Of a stretch of 64,000 nt of DNA, positions 25,541 to 39,562 are shown piece after piece. Location: assembly GCA_025716815.1 (NCBI GenBank), contig JAIXMN010000002.1, positions 2,232,001 to 2,296,000 of the forward strand. The letters are read 5' to 3'. The position numbers and the translations under genes were made by a program. This stretch comes from Dichotomocladium elegans. Its lineage: Eukaryota; Mucoromycota; Mucoromycetes; Mucorales; Lichtheimiaceae. Within the stretch, counting starts at the first letter, position 1. Every line of letters begins with the position of its first letter. The notes under the pieces are model-generated. The model was given only the letters and a program-made list of their open reading frames with translations. It made no database searches and was not told where the DNA came from.

Positions 25541-26351
25541 TTTAAACGCGTGTCCTGCCTCCGCAGTTGGGTCCGGGAATCGGCTACGTGCCAGTTCATT
25601 GGTACGATATCAAACCCAAAATCAGTGACATTACTGTATGTATTTGCTTAGTGGATCGAATTATCTCTGGATCAATCAAATCTGGGCAAATTGGAAGAAT
25701 CACATGTACTCATCTGAGCATAGTGCTATTGATCAGTTTCGGTGCGAACGGGACTTTATACCATAGAAAACGGATTACTTAATCAGAAGTGACGAATATG
25801 TAGCCTGCAAATGAGACAGAGATGTTTTGCGCAGCCGCCCCCTCATGCATTTTTGACGGGAAACTATGAGTTTGGTCACAGTCAGGCTTTCTCATCCATG
25901 ACTCTATTATCCAATTTACCCTGTAGATTGACTAATTTTTATCTGTGCCCCCCCCAAAAAAAATGCAATGGAAAGGGAGGAAGCCTTTGGAAACTCTTCT
26001 GCCTCTCTTTTTTTTCCCTTTGAGGCCTTGTCTCCCCTTAACCATTCTTCTTCTGGTCCCTTTATAGGCTTCGTTCTGTCCCTTTTTTTGCTCTCCTCCT
26101 ATCCTGTTTGATAACATATGTATCACCAGGCCTATTATATTAGTTTTGAAAAGTAGCTTTAGAACAGATGGAGCAAGAGTAATATTTTGTGTGGACTAGT
26201 AACCAACTTCCTTTTTGGTGTTGCTATCTCCATCTTGATTTTATCAGGAATCAAACCCAGACACGAAACTACCTCCAGTCTGCCTTTGATCTTTTATCCT
26301 TTCTTCGCAGTAAGAGTCACATTCACCAACGGAATATTTGCTATGCATGCA
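25541..26351. other. Intergenic, no gene recognised
   Basis: About 800 bases with pyrimidine-rich runs; presumed 3' flank of the Gln/His-rich gene. Confidence 0.4.
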
Positions 26352-26930
26352 TCAGGAAAGATTGCGTTTATTCATTTTCATAATGGATTGCACCTCCCCT
26401 ACTAAGGAAATGACTTCCGCATCTGTTTCTTCAGATGATCTACGCTTGTTTAAATTTCTATAATTTGATATTGGCGATCTTGGCGGTGATAAAGTGTAAA
26501 TCAAAGGCATGTCGTCGTCGTCATCTTCATCATCATCCTTGGTTGGGCCAGAAAATCCTGTGGTATGCTTTTTGTGAGGAGCGTGAGCGTGTTGGTACTG
26601 ATGCTGAAGATGATATGTAGGTTTTTTCTGGCTGTACTGATGCCCATAGTGTGGATGCTGCTTATATGTATGATGATACGGTTGTTGCAGATGACGTTGT
26701 TGATACTGGTAATTAGGATGCTGTTGCTGGCGCTGGTGAAAATGAGAGCGTTGTTGAGAATTGTAATATAGAGATTGCCGTGCTGAGGACGTTGGTGGAG
26801 CACCTACTCCACCGCAGAGTTTATAAAATGCTTCTTTTCGAGCTGCCGTCACTTGTGATACATCCTCGAGGTCCGTCGTTTTCGGCGCCACATACATTGT
26901 AGGAATGAATTTCTGCCTTCTTGAGCTCAT
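26352..26930 (-). CDS. Gln/His/Tyr-rich protein of unknown function
   Basis: Single-exon frame of 192 residues. The first 45 residues look ordered (MSSRRQKFIPTMYVAPKTTD, then TAARKEAFYKLCGG). Residues 50-120 are almost only Gln, His, Tyr and Pro. An acidic run (DDDEDDDDD) is followed by SPPRSP and a Lys/Arg-rich C-terminus that could be a nuclear signal. The composition suggests a disordered, possibly prion-like or RNA/DNA-associated protein. No family recognised. An upstream T-rich region without an ATG in frame supports the start. Confidence 0.6.
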   Translation of the reverse strand: MSSRRQKFIPTMYVAPKTTDLEDVSQVTAARKEAFYKLCGGVGAPPTSSARQSLYYNSQQRSHFHQRQQQHPNYQYQQRHLQQPYHHTYKQHPHYGHQYSQKKPTYHLQHQYQHAHAPHKKHTTGFSGPTKDDDEDDDDDMPLIYTLSPPRSPISNYRNLNKRRSSEETDAEVISLVGEVQSIMKMNKRNLS

Positions 26931-28318
26931 ACGTGAAGTCTCGTAGTCGGTAAAGAAGAACGAAAAAAAGAAGCAGAAATAATGGGAAGAAAAATATTGT
27001 TTTGATGTCGCACAGGACGCTAAATAAAAAAAAACATTCTACCACGTTTTTCTTTATAGCGCATTTTCTGCAAAAACGTTATTGCTCCATTCTTGAGATT
27101 CTCATTCCTTCATAAGGGCTTTAACAAAGAGAATATGCGAGGGAACTATAAGATATTCTTTTATCGCCTGGAAACCACCTGGTACATCGGTCTACGTGCG
27201 CACTTCTAGATGGCCCTCGTCGATCTTTTTTTTTTTTAATTTTAATTTAGCTCCATCGGGTTACAAGGAACGCTGGGGCAAGCAAAACGGGACGAGGAAG
27301 GATACATCACATTTATCCGCTGGCGTGACGAAAGAAGGAGAGCAACGTCACGTTGAATGATGAATGGTCCCCTCGTGAGACCTGCTGCGCTCCTTTTGCA
27401 CACTTTCTCCTTGAGGTGAAACATGTCCTGTTAGATCTTCCTGTATTTCTAATTACTGGATGTGAACACGAAAAACATCTTCCCTTCCAACGCTTCGTTC
27501 CGACAGTGCCGATACACAGCTTCCTGGCCCTGTGGCTTCAAAGTACACGAAGAGAAGAGAAGAGATTAGATATAGTAATTCGCTTTTCTCCAATGTCTTT
27601 TCTGCTCCCTTTCTATACTCCATCCTCATTCATATGTAGTAATAATAAAGAAAATAGTACAGGTACATTACAGCGAAGGTTGTAAAGAAAAACACGAAAT
27701 GCCCATAAGCAGATGTTATAAAATAAGGACGTTTATTAGCCACGCTCCAGTGCATGAAAGACCGGTCCGCGTACGAGGAGTGGCACGAATTGAAGTTCTT
27801 CGTAGAGACCGATTATCAACATCATGTCCTTCTTGAAACATCCCAGATGTACAACCTTCGAGCTGGCAATTCGCTCAAATGTGTATGCTATGGTGGACTT
27901 TCTTTTCATGTAATCATTTCGTGTTTTTTTTTCAAGAAAGTTTAAATGTTTCTATTAGCGATCCTCCAGAGGACAAATATTCCTTTTATCACTGACTTTG
28001 CCTAGTTTTCTCATGCGACAAACGTCAGTATTTTCATCCTGGAGTATCATATTTGCTGATCATATAATGTATGGTGATGAGGGAGATTGAAGAATGTTCT
28101 AAATGCAGCTCGTTCATTATCTGAGACCTAATATGTTGCTCTATTTAGTGACGTGTAAACGGAAAGGAATTGTTCTTTATGACTGGAAACGCATATTCTT
28201 TACTAACCAACAAAATTCTTTACTTAATATATTTTTGTAAAACGTGGCGTGCTGGAACACATACACAATAAACAACAACAAACACCAGCATGAAGCTGGT
28301 ATACGTTACATGATTTTT
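26931..28318. other. Intergenic, no gene recognised
   Basis: About 1.4 kb. Short frames on both strands (for example plus 27353-27685) show no motif or splice continuity. Contains the promoter side of the Gln/His-rich gene and the 3' side of the MFS gene. Confidence 0.4.
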
Positions 28319-30110
28319 TTAAACATGATCGACATGGTTATTGCCATTTGAAACAACGCCCAACCCAACGCGATTGCGAGAGTGGATTGAACCTTGGCCA
28401 ACAGTAGATGGAATAGTTACGTCATCCAGCTCAATGGTAACTTGTGCTTCCTCCTGTTCCTCGATTGCATCTCGCTTGGCTTGCGTGGCATTGGGGAAGA
28501 AAACCCAACAGGCGAGCATCAAGAAAAGCATGGCTACACAGAAAGGAACCATGACTCGCACGCCTTTTAGAGCAATCAAGACGCCTACAATGTAGGGAAA
28601 CAAAGCGGCGCCTGCGCTGCCCCACTAAAGCATGTAAGAGAAAAAAAGGTAAATAAGTGTCATGTTGAAGACTTAGGCTCGATCCTTCCTTTGATTTGGT
28701 GTTAAGGGTTGGTATCTCTCCACCGAATTACCGAAGCGATAAAGCCGACGATAACAGGATAAAGACGTGCCGGGACGATTTTGGCAGCCAACGCTACGGT
28801 TGAAGGATAGATCGGGCCTATGGCCACTCCCATGATGGCCAGAGCTTGTTTTATACATATATATATATATATATACAAATAAACCCCTCTTCTTTTTTTT
28901 TTTTTACCAATGCCTGAAGATTGTTCATACCTGCTGCATCGACGGCCACGGTGGGAACGAACCAGAATAAAAACAGCATGGCAATAATAATAAAGTGATA
29001 GAAGTAGATCATGCGCTTTTCACCGAATCGCAATGTCCAATAACCGAGGAATACTCTGCCAGCACAGATACCAGCCCAGTAACCGGACATGATGCGGGCC
29101 ATGGCAACAATATCTGAACTCCTCGCGGTGATCAAAAAGGTATAACCCCAGTTCCCCATGGTGACTTCTGCACCAACGTACAGGAGGAGGAACACCGCCC
29201 CGATGATCGTAACGCGACGCTTGATGGCGTCTAGAAGTACGACGCGTTTCTCGCCCTCGTTGCTTCCTGCGGACTTTTTCTCGCGTTCGGCGCGTGTGAC
29301 CATATTCCGGAGTATTAATGGCACAGAGATTGCGTTGAGGGCCGCCATCCCGCACACAACCATGTAGGCTGTATTCCATTGCTTTTGCGCAGAAAAGATA
29401 CCTGCAACAACCTGTGGAGCGATGAGTGCTCCGAGACCGTAGCATGCTAATACATATGTAGATATGAGAACATGTGGTAGACAATTTAATGCTCGCTATG
29501 TATATACGACTCAGGTTGCGCTTACCATGAGAAAAATTGAGGACAACCGTCGAATGAGGCATTTCGCCGCAGATGACGTTGGCACTGGATTGAATTAACG
29601 CCGTTCCGAAGCCAAGAAAGGCCATCATACAGCACATGACCGGGAAAGGTACCGCAAAAGCGATAACGAACAAACCAATTAGGAACGAGAGGGATCCAAT
29701 CCAACAGGTTTTGGCCTGGGAGGTGTAGTAAATAAGATATCCATTCGAAAAAGCAGCTGATGAATCGACTGCGGTTTAGTACGTGGAGCAAGGTAAGTCT
29801 CAGCCGACCGCATAGGTCCGTGCTACGTGTACGTACCTATAAAATAGCCCGCGGTAGTACTTAGAAATACGATAGAAACGACGTATTGCGTCAGGCCGTA
29901 GAAATCTTGGAGACTCGGGATAATAATGCCCAATGTTGCATCGTTCATCCCAGTAATAAATAGGATGTAAAAGGATTGGCCTAGGTACGGAGCGATCTTA
30001 CGGAAGGATTCCCAGCGGGAACTGGGCTCGCCACTCGCGGCAATGCAGGATAATGGGGTTTGTGTTGAAGAAGGTGGTAGACCCTCTGATTCTGCAGCAT
30101 TGCTTGCCAT
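28319..30110 (-). CDS. Major facilitator superfamily (MFS) transporter
   Basis: Exons 30110-29837, 29768-29526, 29446-28931, 28844-28732 and 28624-28319 give 483 residues with about 12 hydrophobic segments. Early landmarks are GQSFYILFITGMNDATLG and FLSTTAGYFIG; later ones are FGFGT-type helix LGFGTALIQSSANV, GLGALIAPQVVAG, GYWAGICAGRVFLG and MGVAIGPIYPSTVAL. The layout is that of fungal MFS proteins related to the yeast Bsc6/fucose-permease type group; the substrate is unknown. The N- and C-termini are hydrophilic. The intron between exons 3 and 4 uses the donor at G|GTATGA; the more downstream GTAAAA next to the poly-A tract gives the wrong frame. It is transcribed divergently from the CDC20-type gene with a 342-bp shared upstream region. 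Confidence 0.85.
28857..28874. repeat. (TA)n microsatellite inside an MFS-gene intron
   Basis: About nine TA dinucleotides beside a poly-A/T tract, all within the 86-nt intron 28845-28930. Confidence 0.8.
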
Positions 30111-30452
30111 CAGGCAGAAAATTAAGCTTATTTCTTTGGAGACGAGGAAAGAGAAAGGAATTGTAAGAAAATGTATGATTCTTGCAAAGCATCGGAAAAA
30201 AATATGAAAGGGAGAATGCTCACGAGACACATGTATTTACTTGCACGTATCAACACAACAACGCTGGGTCATCGTTACAGTAACACAGGCGCATTTTTCC
30301 CTCTTGTATTGTCTTACATCAAAAGTGGGATCACAGCATAGCAGCAGCAGCAGCAGCACAGCACAACACCAAATTTATTTGGTTTCTTTCACCGCTCTCT
30401 AATATTTTTTTCTCTCCTTCCCTACTTACTTGGGTGCCAGAAGCTGATCCGA
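30111..30452. promoter_or_regulatory. Shared divergent upstream region (MFS / CDC20-type)
   Basis: 342 bp between two start codons on opposite strands, so it must hold both promoters. It contains a (CAG)n run near 30340-30358 and pyrimidine-rich tracts before the CDC20-type ATG. No specific factor site can be assigned. Confidence 0.5.
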
Positions 30453-32374
30453 ATGCCAACAGACCATGCTAGCACTCCACCACCCAAGCAAGCGCGTGTG
30501 AACACATTACCCTTTACTCGCACGAGCTTGTCTCCCACCCCTAGCAACCATACCGCCCCTTCTCCTCAAGTCAAGCGTGAATCATTGAAGCCGCGCTCGC
30601 CTTCGCGTGCATCCAAGGCCAGCAGCCCCACCTTTAAGAAACCTAGCACGAAAACACAGAGTTTACTCACATCACTCCTTGGCATCAAGAAGCCCACTGT
30701 AAAGACTTCCGAATTGACCAAAAGCAATACTGCAGCCAGCAGCTCCAGCAATAGCAATAGCAACAGCAGCGCCACCAAAAAGGTCTCCGATCCTCGTGCA
30801 TTGCTCAAGCGATCGCATTCAGCACAATCTCGTCTGGACACGATTGGCAAAGATTGGCTCAGTGCTCCGATACAACGACCGACCGTCACGAAAAAAAAGA
30901 GCGTAAGCGTGGTCCTTCCAAAGAATCATATAGAGCAAAATGATGGAACGCTCCTGCTCACTCCCTCTCCCTGCCTATCTTCTTCACCCCCTTTTTCTCT
31001 CTCTCTCTCTCTTTCTTATGCAGTACGATCGTTTTATACCTGACCGCGATAGCATGGACTTAGAGTCCGCGCGGTACAATATGACCAAGCAGGAAGACCA
31101 GCGCTATCTTGACTATGATGCACGAAGCCGCAACGAACGAGTGGCTGCGGTCGTGGGCATCACACCTAACCAGCGTATCCTCTCCTTCAAACCAGATGCG
31201 CCTACTATCAACGGCAAAGCGCCCAGGACCGACAGCAATGACGCCACTGCTGCGACTGCTAGGAAGATCAACATGAGCGCTCCACCGCCGCCTACGCGCC
31301 GCATCCTGACCAGCCCAGAAAAGATCCTTGACGCACCCTTCATGACGGATGACTACTATCTGAATCTGCTGGATTGGTCTAGTGCAAACGTTGTCGCCGT
31401 TGGCCTCGATCGGGCTATTTATCTCTGGAATGCAAACGACGGCACGATCCAGACCCTGAATTACGAAAACGAAGACCCTGTTGCGGCCCTGTCGTGGTCA
31501 TCCGACGGTGCCTTCTTGGCTGTTGGCACCTGTGACGGCTCAACAGAAGTTTATGATGTCGAGACGAACACTCGCCTTCGTTCCATGGCTGGCCATCAGG
31601 GCCGTGTGGGAGTCTTGGCTTGGGATAAGCATCTTGTTTCGTCCGGATCTCGTGACACCACCATCTGGCACCACGATGTCCGGGTCCCGCAGCACAAAGT
31701 CGCCGAACTAGTGGGTCATCAGGATGAAGTATGCGGTCTCAAGTGGCGAAGCGATGGAGGTATGCTTGCCAGTGGCGGCAACGACAACATAGTCAACTTG
31801 TGGGACGCGCGTGCGACGAAACCAAAGTATACAAAGACCAACCACAGGGGTGCTATTAAGGCAAGTAGATCTTTTTATTTGAATCAACCTCATACCGTGA
31901 CCCGTTTGCTGTAGAACGAACGAACCAACCAACCAACTTACTTACTTACTGCAGGCAATCGCGTGGTGCCCGTGGAACATGAATCTTGTTGCAACTGGCG
32001 GTGGTCGCGAGGATAAGAATATCCACTTCTGGAATGCGTCATCGGGCGCTCGAGTAAACAGCGTTTTTACAGGCTCACAGGTCACATCTCTGATCTGGTC
32101 AAAGCATTACAAGGAAATCATGTCCTCTCACGGTTATCCGGACAATCAACTCATCGTATGGGGATATCCAAAGCTCAATAAGATCGCCGAGATCCCCGGG
32201 CACGACACCCGCATCCTCCACACTGCTCTCAGCCCTGATGGCCAGGTGGTCGCTTCGGTTGCTGCTGACGAGAACCTCAAGTTCTGGCGCATATTCGAGC
32301 ATAACGGCACGGAGCTACTCAGCGGCGACATGCGTCAACATTTGTTATCGAAACGCAGCCACAGCATTCGTTGA
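30453..32374 (+). CDS. CDC20: CDC20/Slp1-type WD40 activator of the anaphase-promoting complex
   Basis: Exons 30453-30902, 31024-31860 and 31955-32374 give 568 residues. The N-terminal 150 residues are Ser/Pro/Lys-rich. Exon 2 opens with the C-box DRFIPDR, which binds the APC/C, and later has QRILSF and the conserved RRILTSPEKILDAP leading into the WD40 propeller (seven blades, for example LDWSSANVVAVGL, SGSRDTTIW, ASGGNDNIVNLWD, TGGGREDKNIHFW). The protein ends in Ile-Arg, the IR tail that docks on APC/C. It should deliver mitotic substrates (securin, cyclin B) to APC/C at anaphase onset. The second intron is GC-AG (AAG|GCAAGT ... CTGCAG|GCA); it falls in the conserved motif IKAIAWCPW, where no GT alternative keeps the frame. 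Cdh1-type activators are less similar in the C-box surroundings, so CDC20 is preferred. Confidence 0.92.
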
Positions 32375-32595
32375 TATATATATCATATGCCCTAACTATA
32401 CTTATATATATATAAAATCCTTCATATCAATCATGTCATTATCATCATCAACTACACTGTACATTTTAGGGGAGAATGTGGATAAGAAGGGAGCGGGGAA
32501 AGCACACTTTCATCAAATATATCAACAACTGCCTACTAATTATCATATACATTTTATACACTACTGTTATTTGTTGCCAGCAACAACAGCATCAA

Positions 32596-34900
<2,305 letters not shown>

Positions 34901-34929
34901 GGATGAGGACACCGATATTGCAGGCCAAC

Positions 34930-35990
34930 TCAGCACGGAGCAGCGACCAGGTATCGTGCGGATTACTCAGCCTGGGTAGATCGAGCCCGAAGCAGCCCAA
35001 CTACCCCATACACATAGTCACATGGATCGCTACCCAGCGCCTTGCGGATTGACCAAATGACTTGAGTCTTTTGACAATGGTGTACCGATATGCCGCCGTA
35101 GTTGGCAGTATTGGGAGGACACTGGGATCATCCCCCAAGAACATCTTGCTGCCTGCTAAGCTTCCAATCGCCCTTGTATGAAACTGATCTTGCTCTGGAT
35201 ATTCTTCTTCACAGACAGATACGAATCAAACTCTGCATCACCTGCGGCCGGGGTGGGGTTTTTTTCTCCATGCGCCGAGTTTTAAGTATCTCGGCAATAG
35301 TTCGTAGCACCTTCAGCTCGTCAATTATCGCTTGGAAGCTGGCAACCGCATCGACCGTTTGTCTCGGGAACAAAGTAAACCTCGCGAGGCAGATACGCTT
35401 CTTGAAGTATCCAGACCCGGGTCAACCATGAGCATCCAAGGACGTCGCACAACGCGTCGATGTCATCCCAACGTGTGTTGTTATTGTTGTTGTTCTTCGT
35501 CCGACTTTGCGGGGGACATACAGGGTTCAAATGAAAATTTGCCCATGTTCTCAGTGTATTGCCTGCAGATGCTTTTGATTTTCAGCATCTTGAGCAGCGT
35601 GTGTCGAGCGCGCGCGCGCGCTTCGGGGGCCCGCATATGGGCAGAGATGGATCACCCGTGAGTATCCTGAATGCCATGGTTGACCCATTCTGTGCATTTG
35701 CTTGGATCATTCCACACATGTGAGTCACAATAGTAACCTTGTCTCGTAACGTCTCTAAACCATTTCAAGCTGAGCGCAGGTGTGACAACAGTCCTCATCG
35801 ACGATGCGTAAGTCAATTTGAAGTTCGGGTCGCGATAGAGTCTCCCTCTTGGAGTTCAGTCTTGGTCCGGGATATTGTGGCTTAAAGTCATTTAATATGG
35901 GACTTATTCGACGTTTGCGAGTGAAGACTGCTACGTGTTTATTCACTGGCGTTAACTGAGCAGCGTCATGCCGGACAGCATTACCTTGCA
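34930..35990 (-). pseudogene. HET-domain-like relic
   Basis: Minus-strand frames with interruptions carry three landmarks in the order found in HET (heterokaryon-incompatibility) domain proteins. First, near 35695-35750, YYCDSHVWNDPS, like the YVALSHVWGDP start of the domain. Second, near 35385-35450, GCSWLTRVWILQEAYLPREV, like the WFxRxWxxQE motif. Third, near 34985-35035, CDYVYGVVGLL, like the DxVYGxLGL motif. Stops and frame changes separate them, and an Asn-coding microsatellite sits in the middle. HET-domain proteins trigger non-self recognition and cell death in filamentous ascomycetes; relatives occur in other fungi with unknown roles. This copy is broken. Confidence 0.5.
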
Positions 35991-36560
35991 TAGATGTACA
36001 GCAAGTTCCAAGGGCATACGTAGTAACATACTCCAGAACAAGGTGGCTGGGTACAATTTGTCGTCCTCACTTTTTTTGCATGACACTCCTTCTATAAGCA
36101 CAAACTTGTTAATCAAGCCGTCACCTGCAAGGCAAAGACTGAAGTCTTCGGATCGTCTCAGCGCTTATTTATGTAAAGTATTAACCTATCGGGTTAATTC
36201 TAGTGGAGGTCATCAAGCATATGCGTGCACTTCCAATACACGGTTTTCCCCCGAAAAATGAAGTCGCGTTTACGCTTGATGACAAAGCAAATATCCCATG
36301 CCACGGCGAAAGACGTCGCACAAAAATGCTTAGCAAATTCTGTTTTACATTCTAAAATGAGCATACTGTTTTTCTTTTACAGAGGTGAGCAAGGGCCATG
36401 TCGTTGTTGAGGAAATGTATTCTCTTCTATCCGTTTATCCTCACAAAGGAATAGTTGCGTGATATATCTGGCAGGGGTATAAACTGACCTTGTTACTACG
36501 CATATCTCCAAGCGGAAGGACACAGACGTTTGGATGAAAAGAAGCAGACTTTAAGCTTGG
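35991..36560. other. Intergenic, no gene recognised
   Basis: Between the HET-like and transposase relics; no supported gene. Confidence 0.4.
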
Positions 36561-37260
36561 CTATAAATGTACACCGACGAAGAGAAGGTCAGATTTTTCG
36601 AATTGATGTTTGAGTGCATCAGCTGCTTCAAAACAGCTAGGAAGCCATGTTCGGTCAGCTCAGCGATGGACATCACGGTACGGAAAGGACCCCAGCAGCA
36701 TTTTTAAGAAATGTAGAGTCAGAGGTCCCTTCATGTATCCTCAACGAAGAGTATAAAAGTGCTATTCTTGTTAGAATGCATTAATAAGGATCCTTCAATT
36801 GACCTAGAGCAACTGACGGAGCAATTGGTCCAGAGATTTGAGGGTATCGAAAGCAATGTTCACTTGATTTATGAAAAATGAATGCAACTAGTCACTGAAA
36901 AGGCTTGGTTCAGCATGTAGACAGAAACAGCAATGCAAAGATTCAAGAGCGCCTTGATCGAGTGCACCGATGGGGACTTGATTGGTATTGACTTTAGAGG
37001 AATAACTGTGTTTTCCTTGACATGAAGTGCAACATGCATGTCAAAGAAAGCGACTTTTGCGGTAGTTACAGTGCCAAATCCGGCATCATTAAATATAGCT
37101 CAAGACTCCCACAACCATGAGCCATGAAAGAAAGGTATTTTTGGACGTCCTTCCGCTGCCGCCTCGGCTCCTAGTCCGGTCACTTTCTGCTCTCGCTGCT
37201 GGGCCTCTTCCCCATCCCTCAATTTTCCGTCCTGGTATTCGCCGGGACACCCAGACTACT
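36560..37260 (+). pseudogene. Second IS630/Tc1-type transposase relic (N-terminal half)
   Basis: Plus-strand pieces fit the N-terminal half of IS630/Tc1-like transposases. VRFFELMFECI resembles the start of the first helix-turn-helix. A stretch with SIDLEQLTEQLVQRFEG resembles the second, and KAWFSM...TETAMQRFKSALIEC is the linker before the DDE domain. DLIGIDFRGITVFSL follows, where active copies read CVFLDESAFH (first catalytic Asp), and then ATFAVVTVPN. The rest of the DDE domain is absent. Several stops interrupt it. It is not the missing half of the copy at 23.2 kb in any direct sense, since the two are 13 kb apart. Confidence 0.65.
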
Positions 37261-37598
37261 CTTCGGAAGTGAATTAAAGTGTATGAAGAAGGCGTACTGT
37301 TTCAGCTAACTGATGAGTATCGATACGAAAATTTGTTACCAACTTATGTGATCTCATACACGAAATTTATTTTGAAAGACAAACTATCATATGTTATTTT
37401 ACACTTGTAGTTCTCTCACATTCGTCTTCTTCTCCCCCTCCCGGGACATACAGTACGCAGTCTGTGCTCTTGTCAACGGCGTATCATTATCACATCCTAA
37501 TCATGGGACATGTCGTTATGAATGCAGGAGACCATACAAAATAATTAAAATTGATGGGATAATATACTATGGACTTATGTACATCTTATGCGTGGTAT

Positions 37599-39562
37599 TT
37601 ATAAAAAACGATCTACATCAGGTATTATGGATAAGGGCATCGTTATCGGTATGCTCTCATGCTGTCGTGCTATACACGTTCTGGTCCATCGACGCCGACG
37701 TGTAGGAGGCTTTGCCGAGTTTGCCAGTCCTGCACGCTCCTCTCTTGGATTCTTCCAATGATCATCAGTGTAGACCCAACCATCCTTATCTGAATGCACC
37801 ACCAGCTCTATACGATATCAGGTAAGTCCCTAAATCATGACCATCTCCTGTTTTCACGGTGACTCTACCAATGCCTAGGTATGACTCTTGCCACGGACCA
37901 GTCTTATCTACTCCCCATGCTGATCCTGGTGCCCAATCGTACCCTTTCGGCGGGCTGGAGAGGACTGGAGCTGAGAAGCTTACGGACCCTGAGAGGTTCG
38001 AATAAGCAGATCGCCTATCCTTGGATAGAAGCTAAGTCACAGATAATACAAACAACATAAAGCTTGAGCATATACAAATTGGGCTTTCATGCTATACTTA
38101 TTCCGCTTAATACTCATACCTCCGCAGTATATCCTTTATCTTCATGGTATCGCTGATTCTCAAATATGGAGACGGTACGTTGCATCGCCTCGTTGTGTAT
38201 GACTTCTCCCCGTCCCCTCTCGCCGAATGCTGCTATCTCTTTATATAGCATAGAAGTCGTTTTTTTTCGCAGTGTGCTGATATCAGGATCCCGCATGACC
38301 AAGACTATGAGGGATTTTGCAAAGCGTGTATTGGCAAAGAATACCGCAATACCCGATGCTAAGCACAAATAATTGAACGGAACAAAGTAGGCCAACGCAG
38401 AAGTGCTGATCGAGGCACCGAGAAGAACTCGAATCAGTAGCGATTGGGCATCCTCATTGTCACTCCACTGGCGCCATATGTCCATAACCATGTCGTACCC
38501 GTCACTAAATTCGGCCATCATCTGCTGAATATTTTGCATGTTTCTGCGGTACTCGGGTGACTCATTACCGGATGCTGAAAGCAGTGAGAGGCCAATATTG
38601 AGGGTACTTCCAAAACTACCATCCGTGGGTTTTGGTTGCTTTGGTGGATCTGATCTTTTCTCGGCGCGGATAGTCAGTGACGTGTTCGATGAGATCGTTT
38701 TCTTGGGATTAATCGCAGAGTTGCTTGTGCTTTCTACAGATGCTGGCGGATCTCCCAGTACACCAGGGTAGCTCGTTGTGCGCTGTCCTTTGGTGTTCGG
38801 CCTCGTTTTTTGACAAAGAATCAGATAGAGCGGCACCAGAAAAGGGAGGATAAGTAATGCTCCGGGATGAAGGCAGACCCATGTATAAGCAACAATGGCG
38901 ATCCAAGTGTTGAGCGGATTGTCCCAGCTCACAAGCAAGATGATGCTGTCACGGAGACTGAAGATCGCGCCGCAGCGGCTGATGAACCGGGAGAAGTTAC
39001 GCGTCATAGTGTTCGGATGCAAAGGCGGGATGCTCGCCAAGTACTCACTCACTGGCGCATTCGATTCAGCTTTTTCGCTAGCTTCCAGGGTTGCTCTTAC
39101 AACCATGTTCTCCACATTCTCCAAAAAGCTCATAGACGCTGTCCCGGCTTTTGAAGCGTCGCAGTTACTGTTATTATGCTGTCTCTGAGGTTCTGGGGAG
39201 GACGAAGATGGTGGCATGTTGGGCCCTTCCTTTTTAAGGAGGTGCTTTTGGATATGGTGCATAGCTCGTTCGGCAGTCGTCTTTTTCGGCGGCTCGGTAT
39301 TGCCATTATCACCTCCATCACCGTCCACCAAGCAGATCTTGTTTACTTTGGGTTCACAGTCATAATGACAGCGATAATGGCAGACTGATTGCGGGAATGG
39401 GTGAGAATTGACACTTGCATTAGCATTCCCCCCACCTCGATGACATTTTTTACCTGTACATTCCAATCCTTGCTGTGAAACCCCCCAAATAAATTTTGAG
39501 CAATAGTCGCAGTATGTGAATTTGGAAAATGTATTTGGCTCAAAGTGATGAGAGTTGTTCAT
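37599..39562 (-). CDS. Pex24/Pex30-type peroxisomal membrane peroxin with N-terminal C1 zinc domain and C-terminal dysferlin motifs
   Basis: Exons 39562-39454, 39384-38120, 38031-37869 and 37807-37599 give 581 residues. Residues 5-55 form a C1 domain: His6 (HHFEPNTF), CDYC, GLECTVC and HYRCHYDC with the final Cys after PKVNKI. Spacing is correct only if the 69-nt intron at 39385-39453 is removed. The central region (about residues 145-380) has hydrophobic segments such as WIAIVAYTWVCLHPGALLIL, matching the integral peroxisomal membrane peroxin (Pex24p) domain. Exons 3 and 4 add dysferlin-type motifs: GPWQE, and DGWVYTDDHWKN with the closing RRRRWTR. Such proteins (Pex28-32 in yeast) act at ER-peroxisome contacts and control peroxisome number. 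C1 domains bind diacylglycerol or phorbol esters in kinases; whether this one binds lipid is unknown. Confidence 0.85.

Noticed and set aside
28901..28910. GTAAAA donor for MFS intron 3
   Set aside because: It places the next exon out of frame; the upstream GTATGA donor restores the transporter helix.
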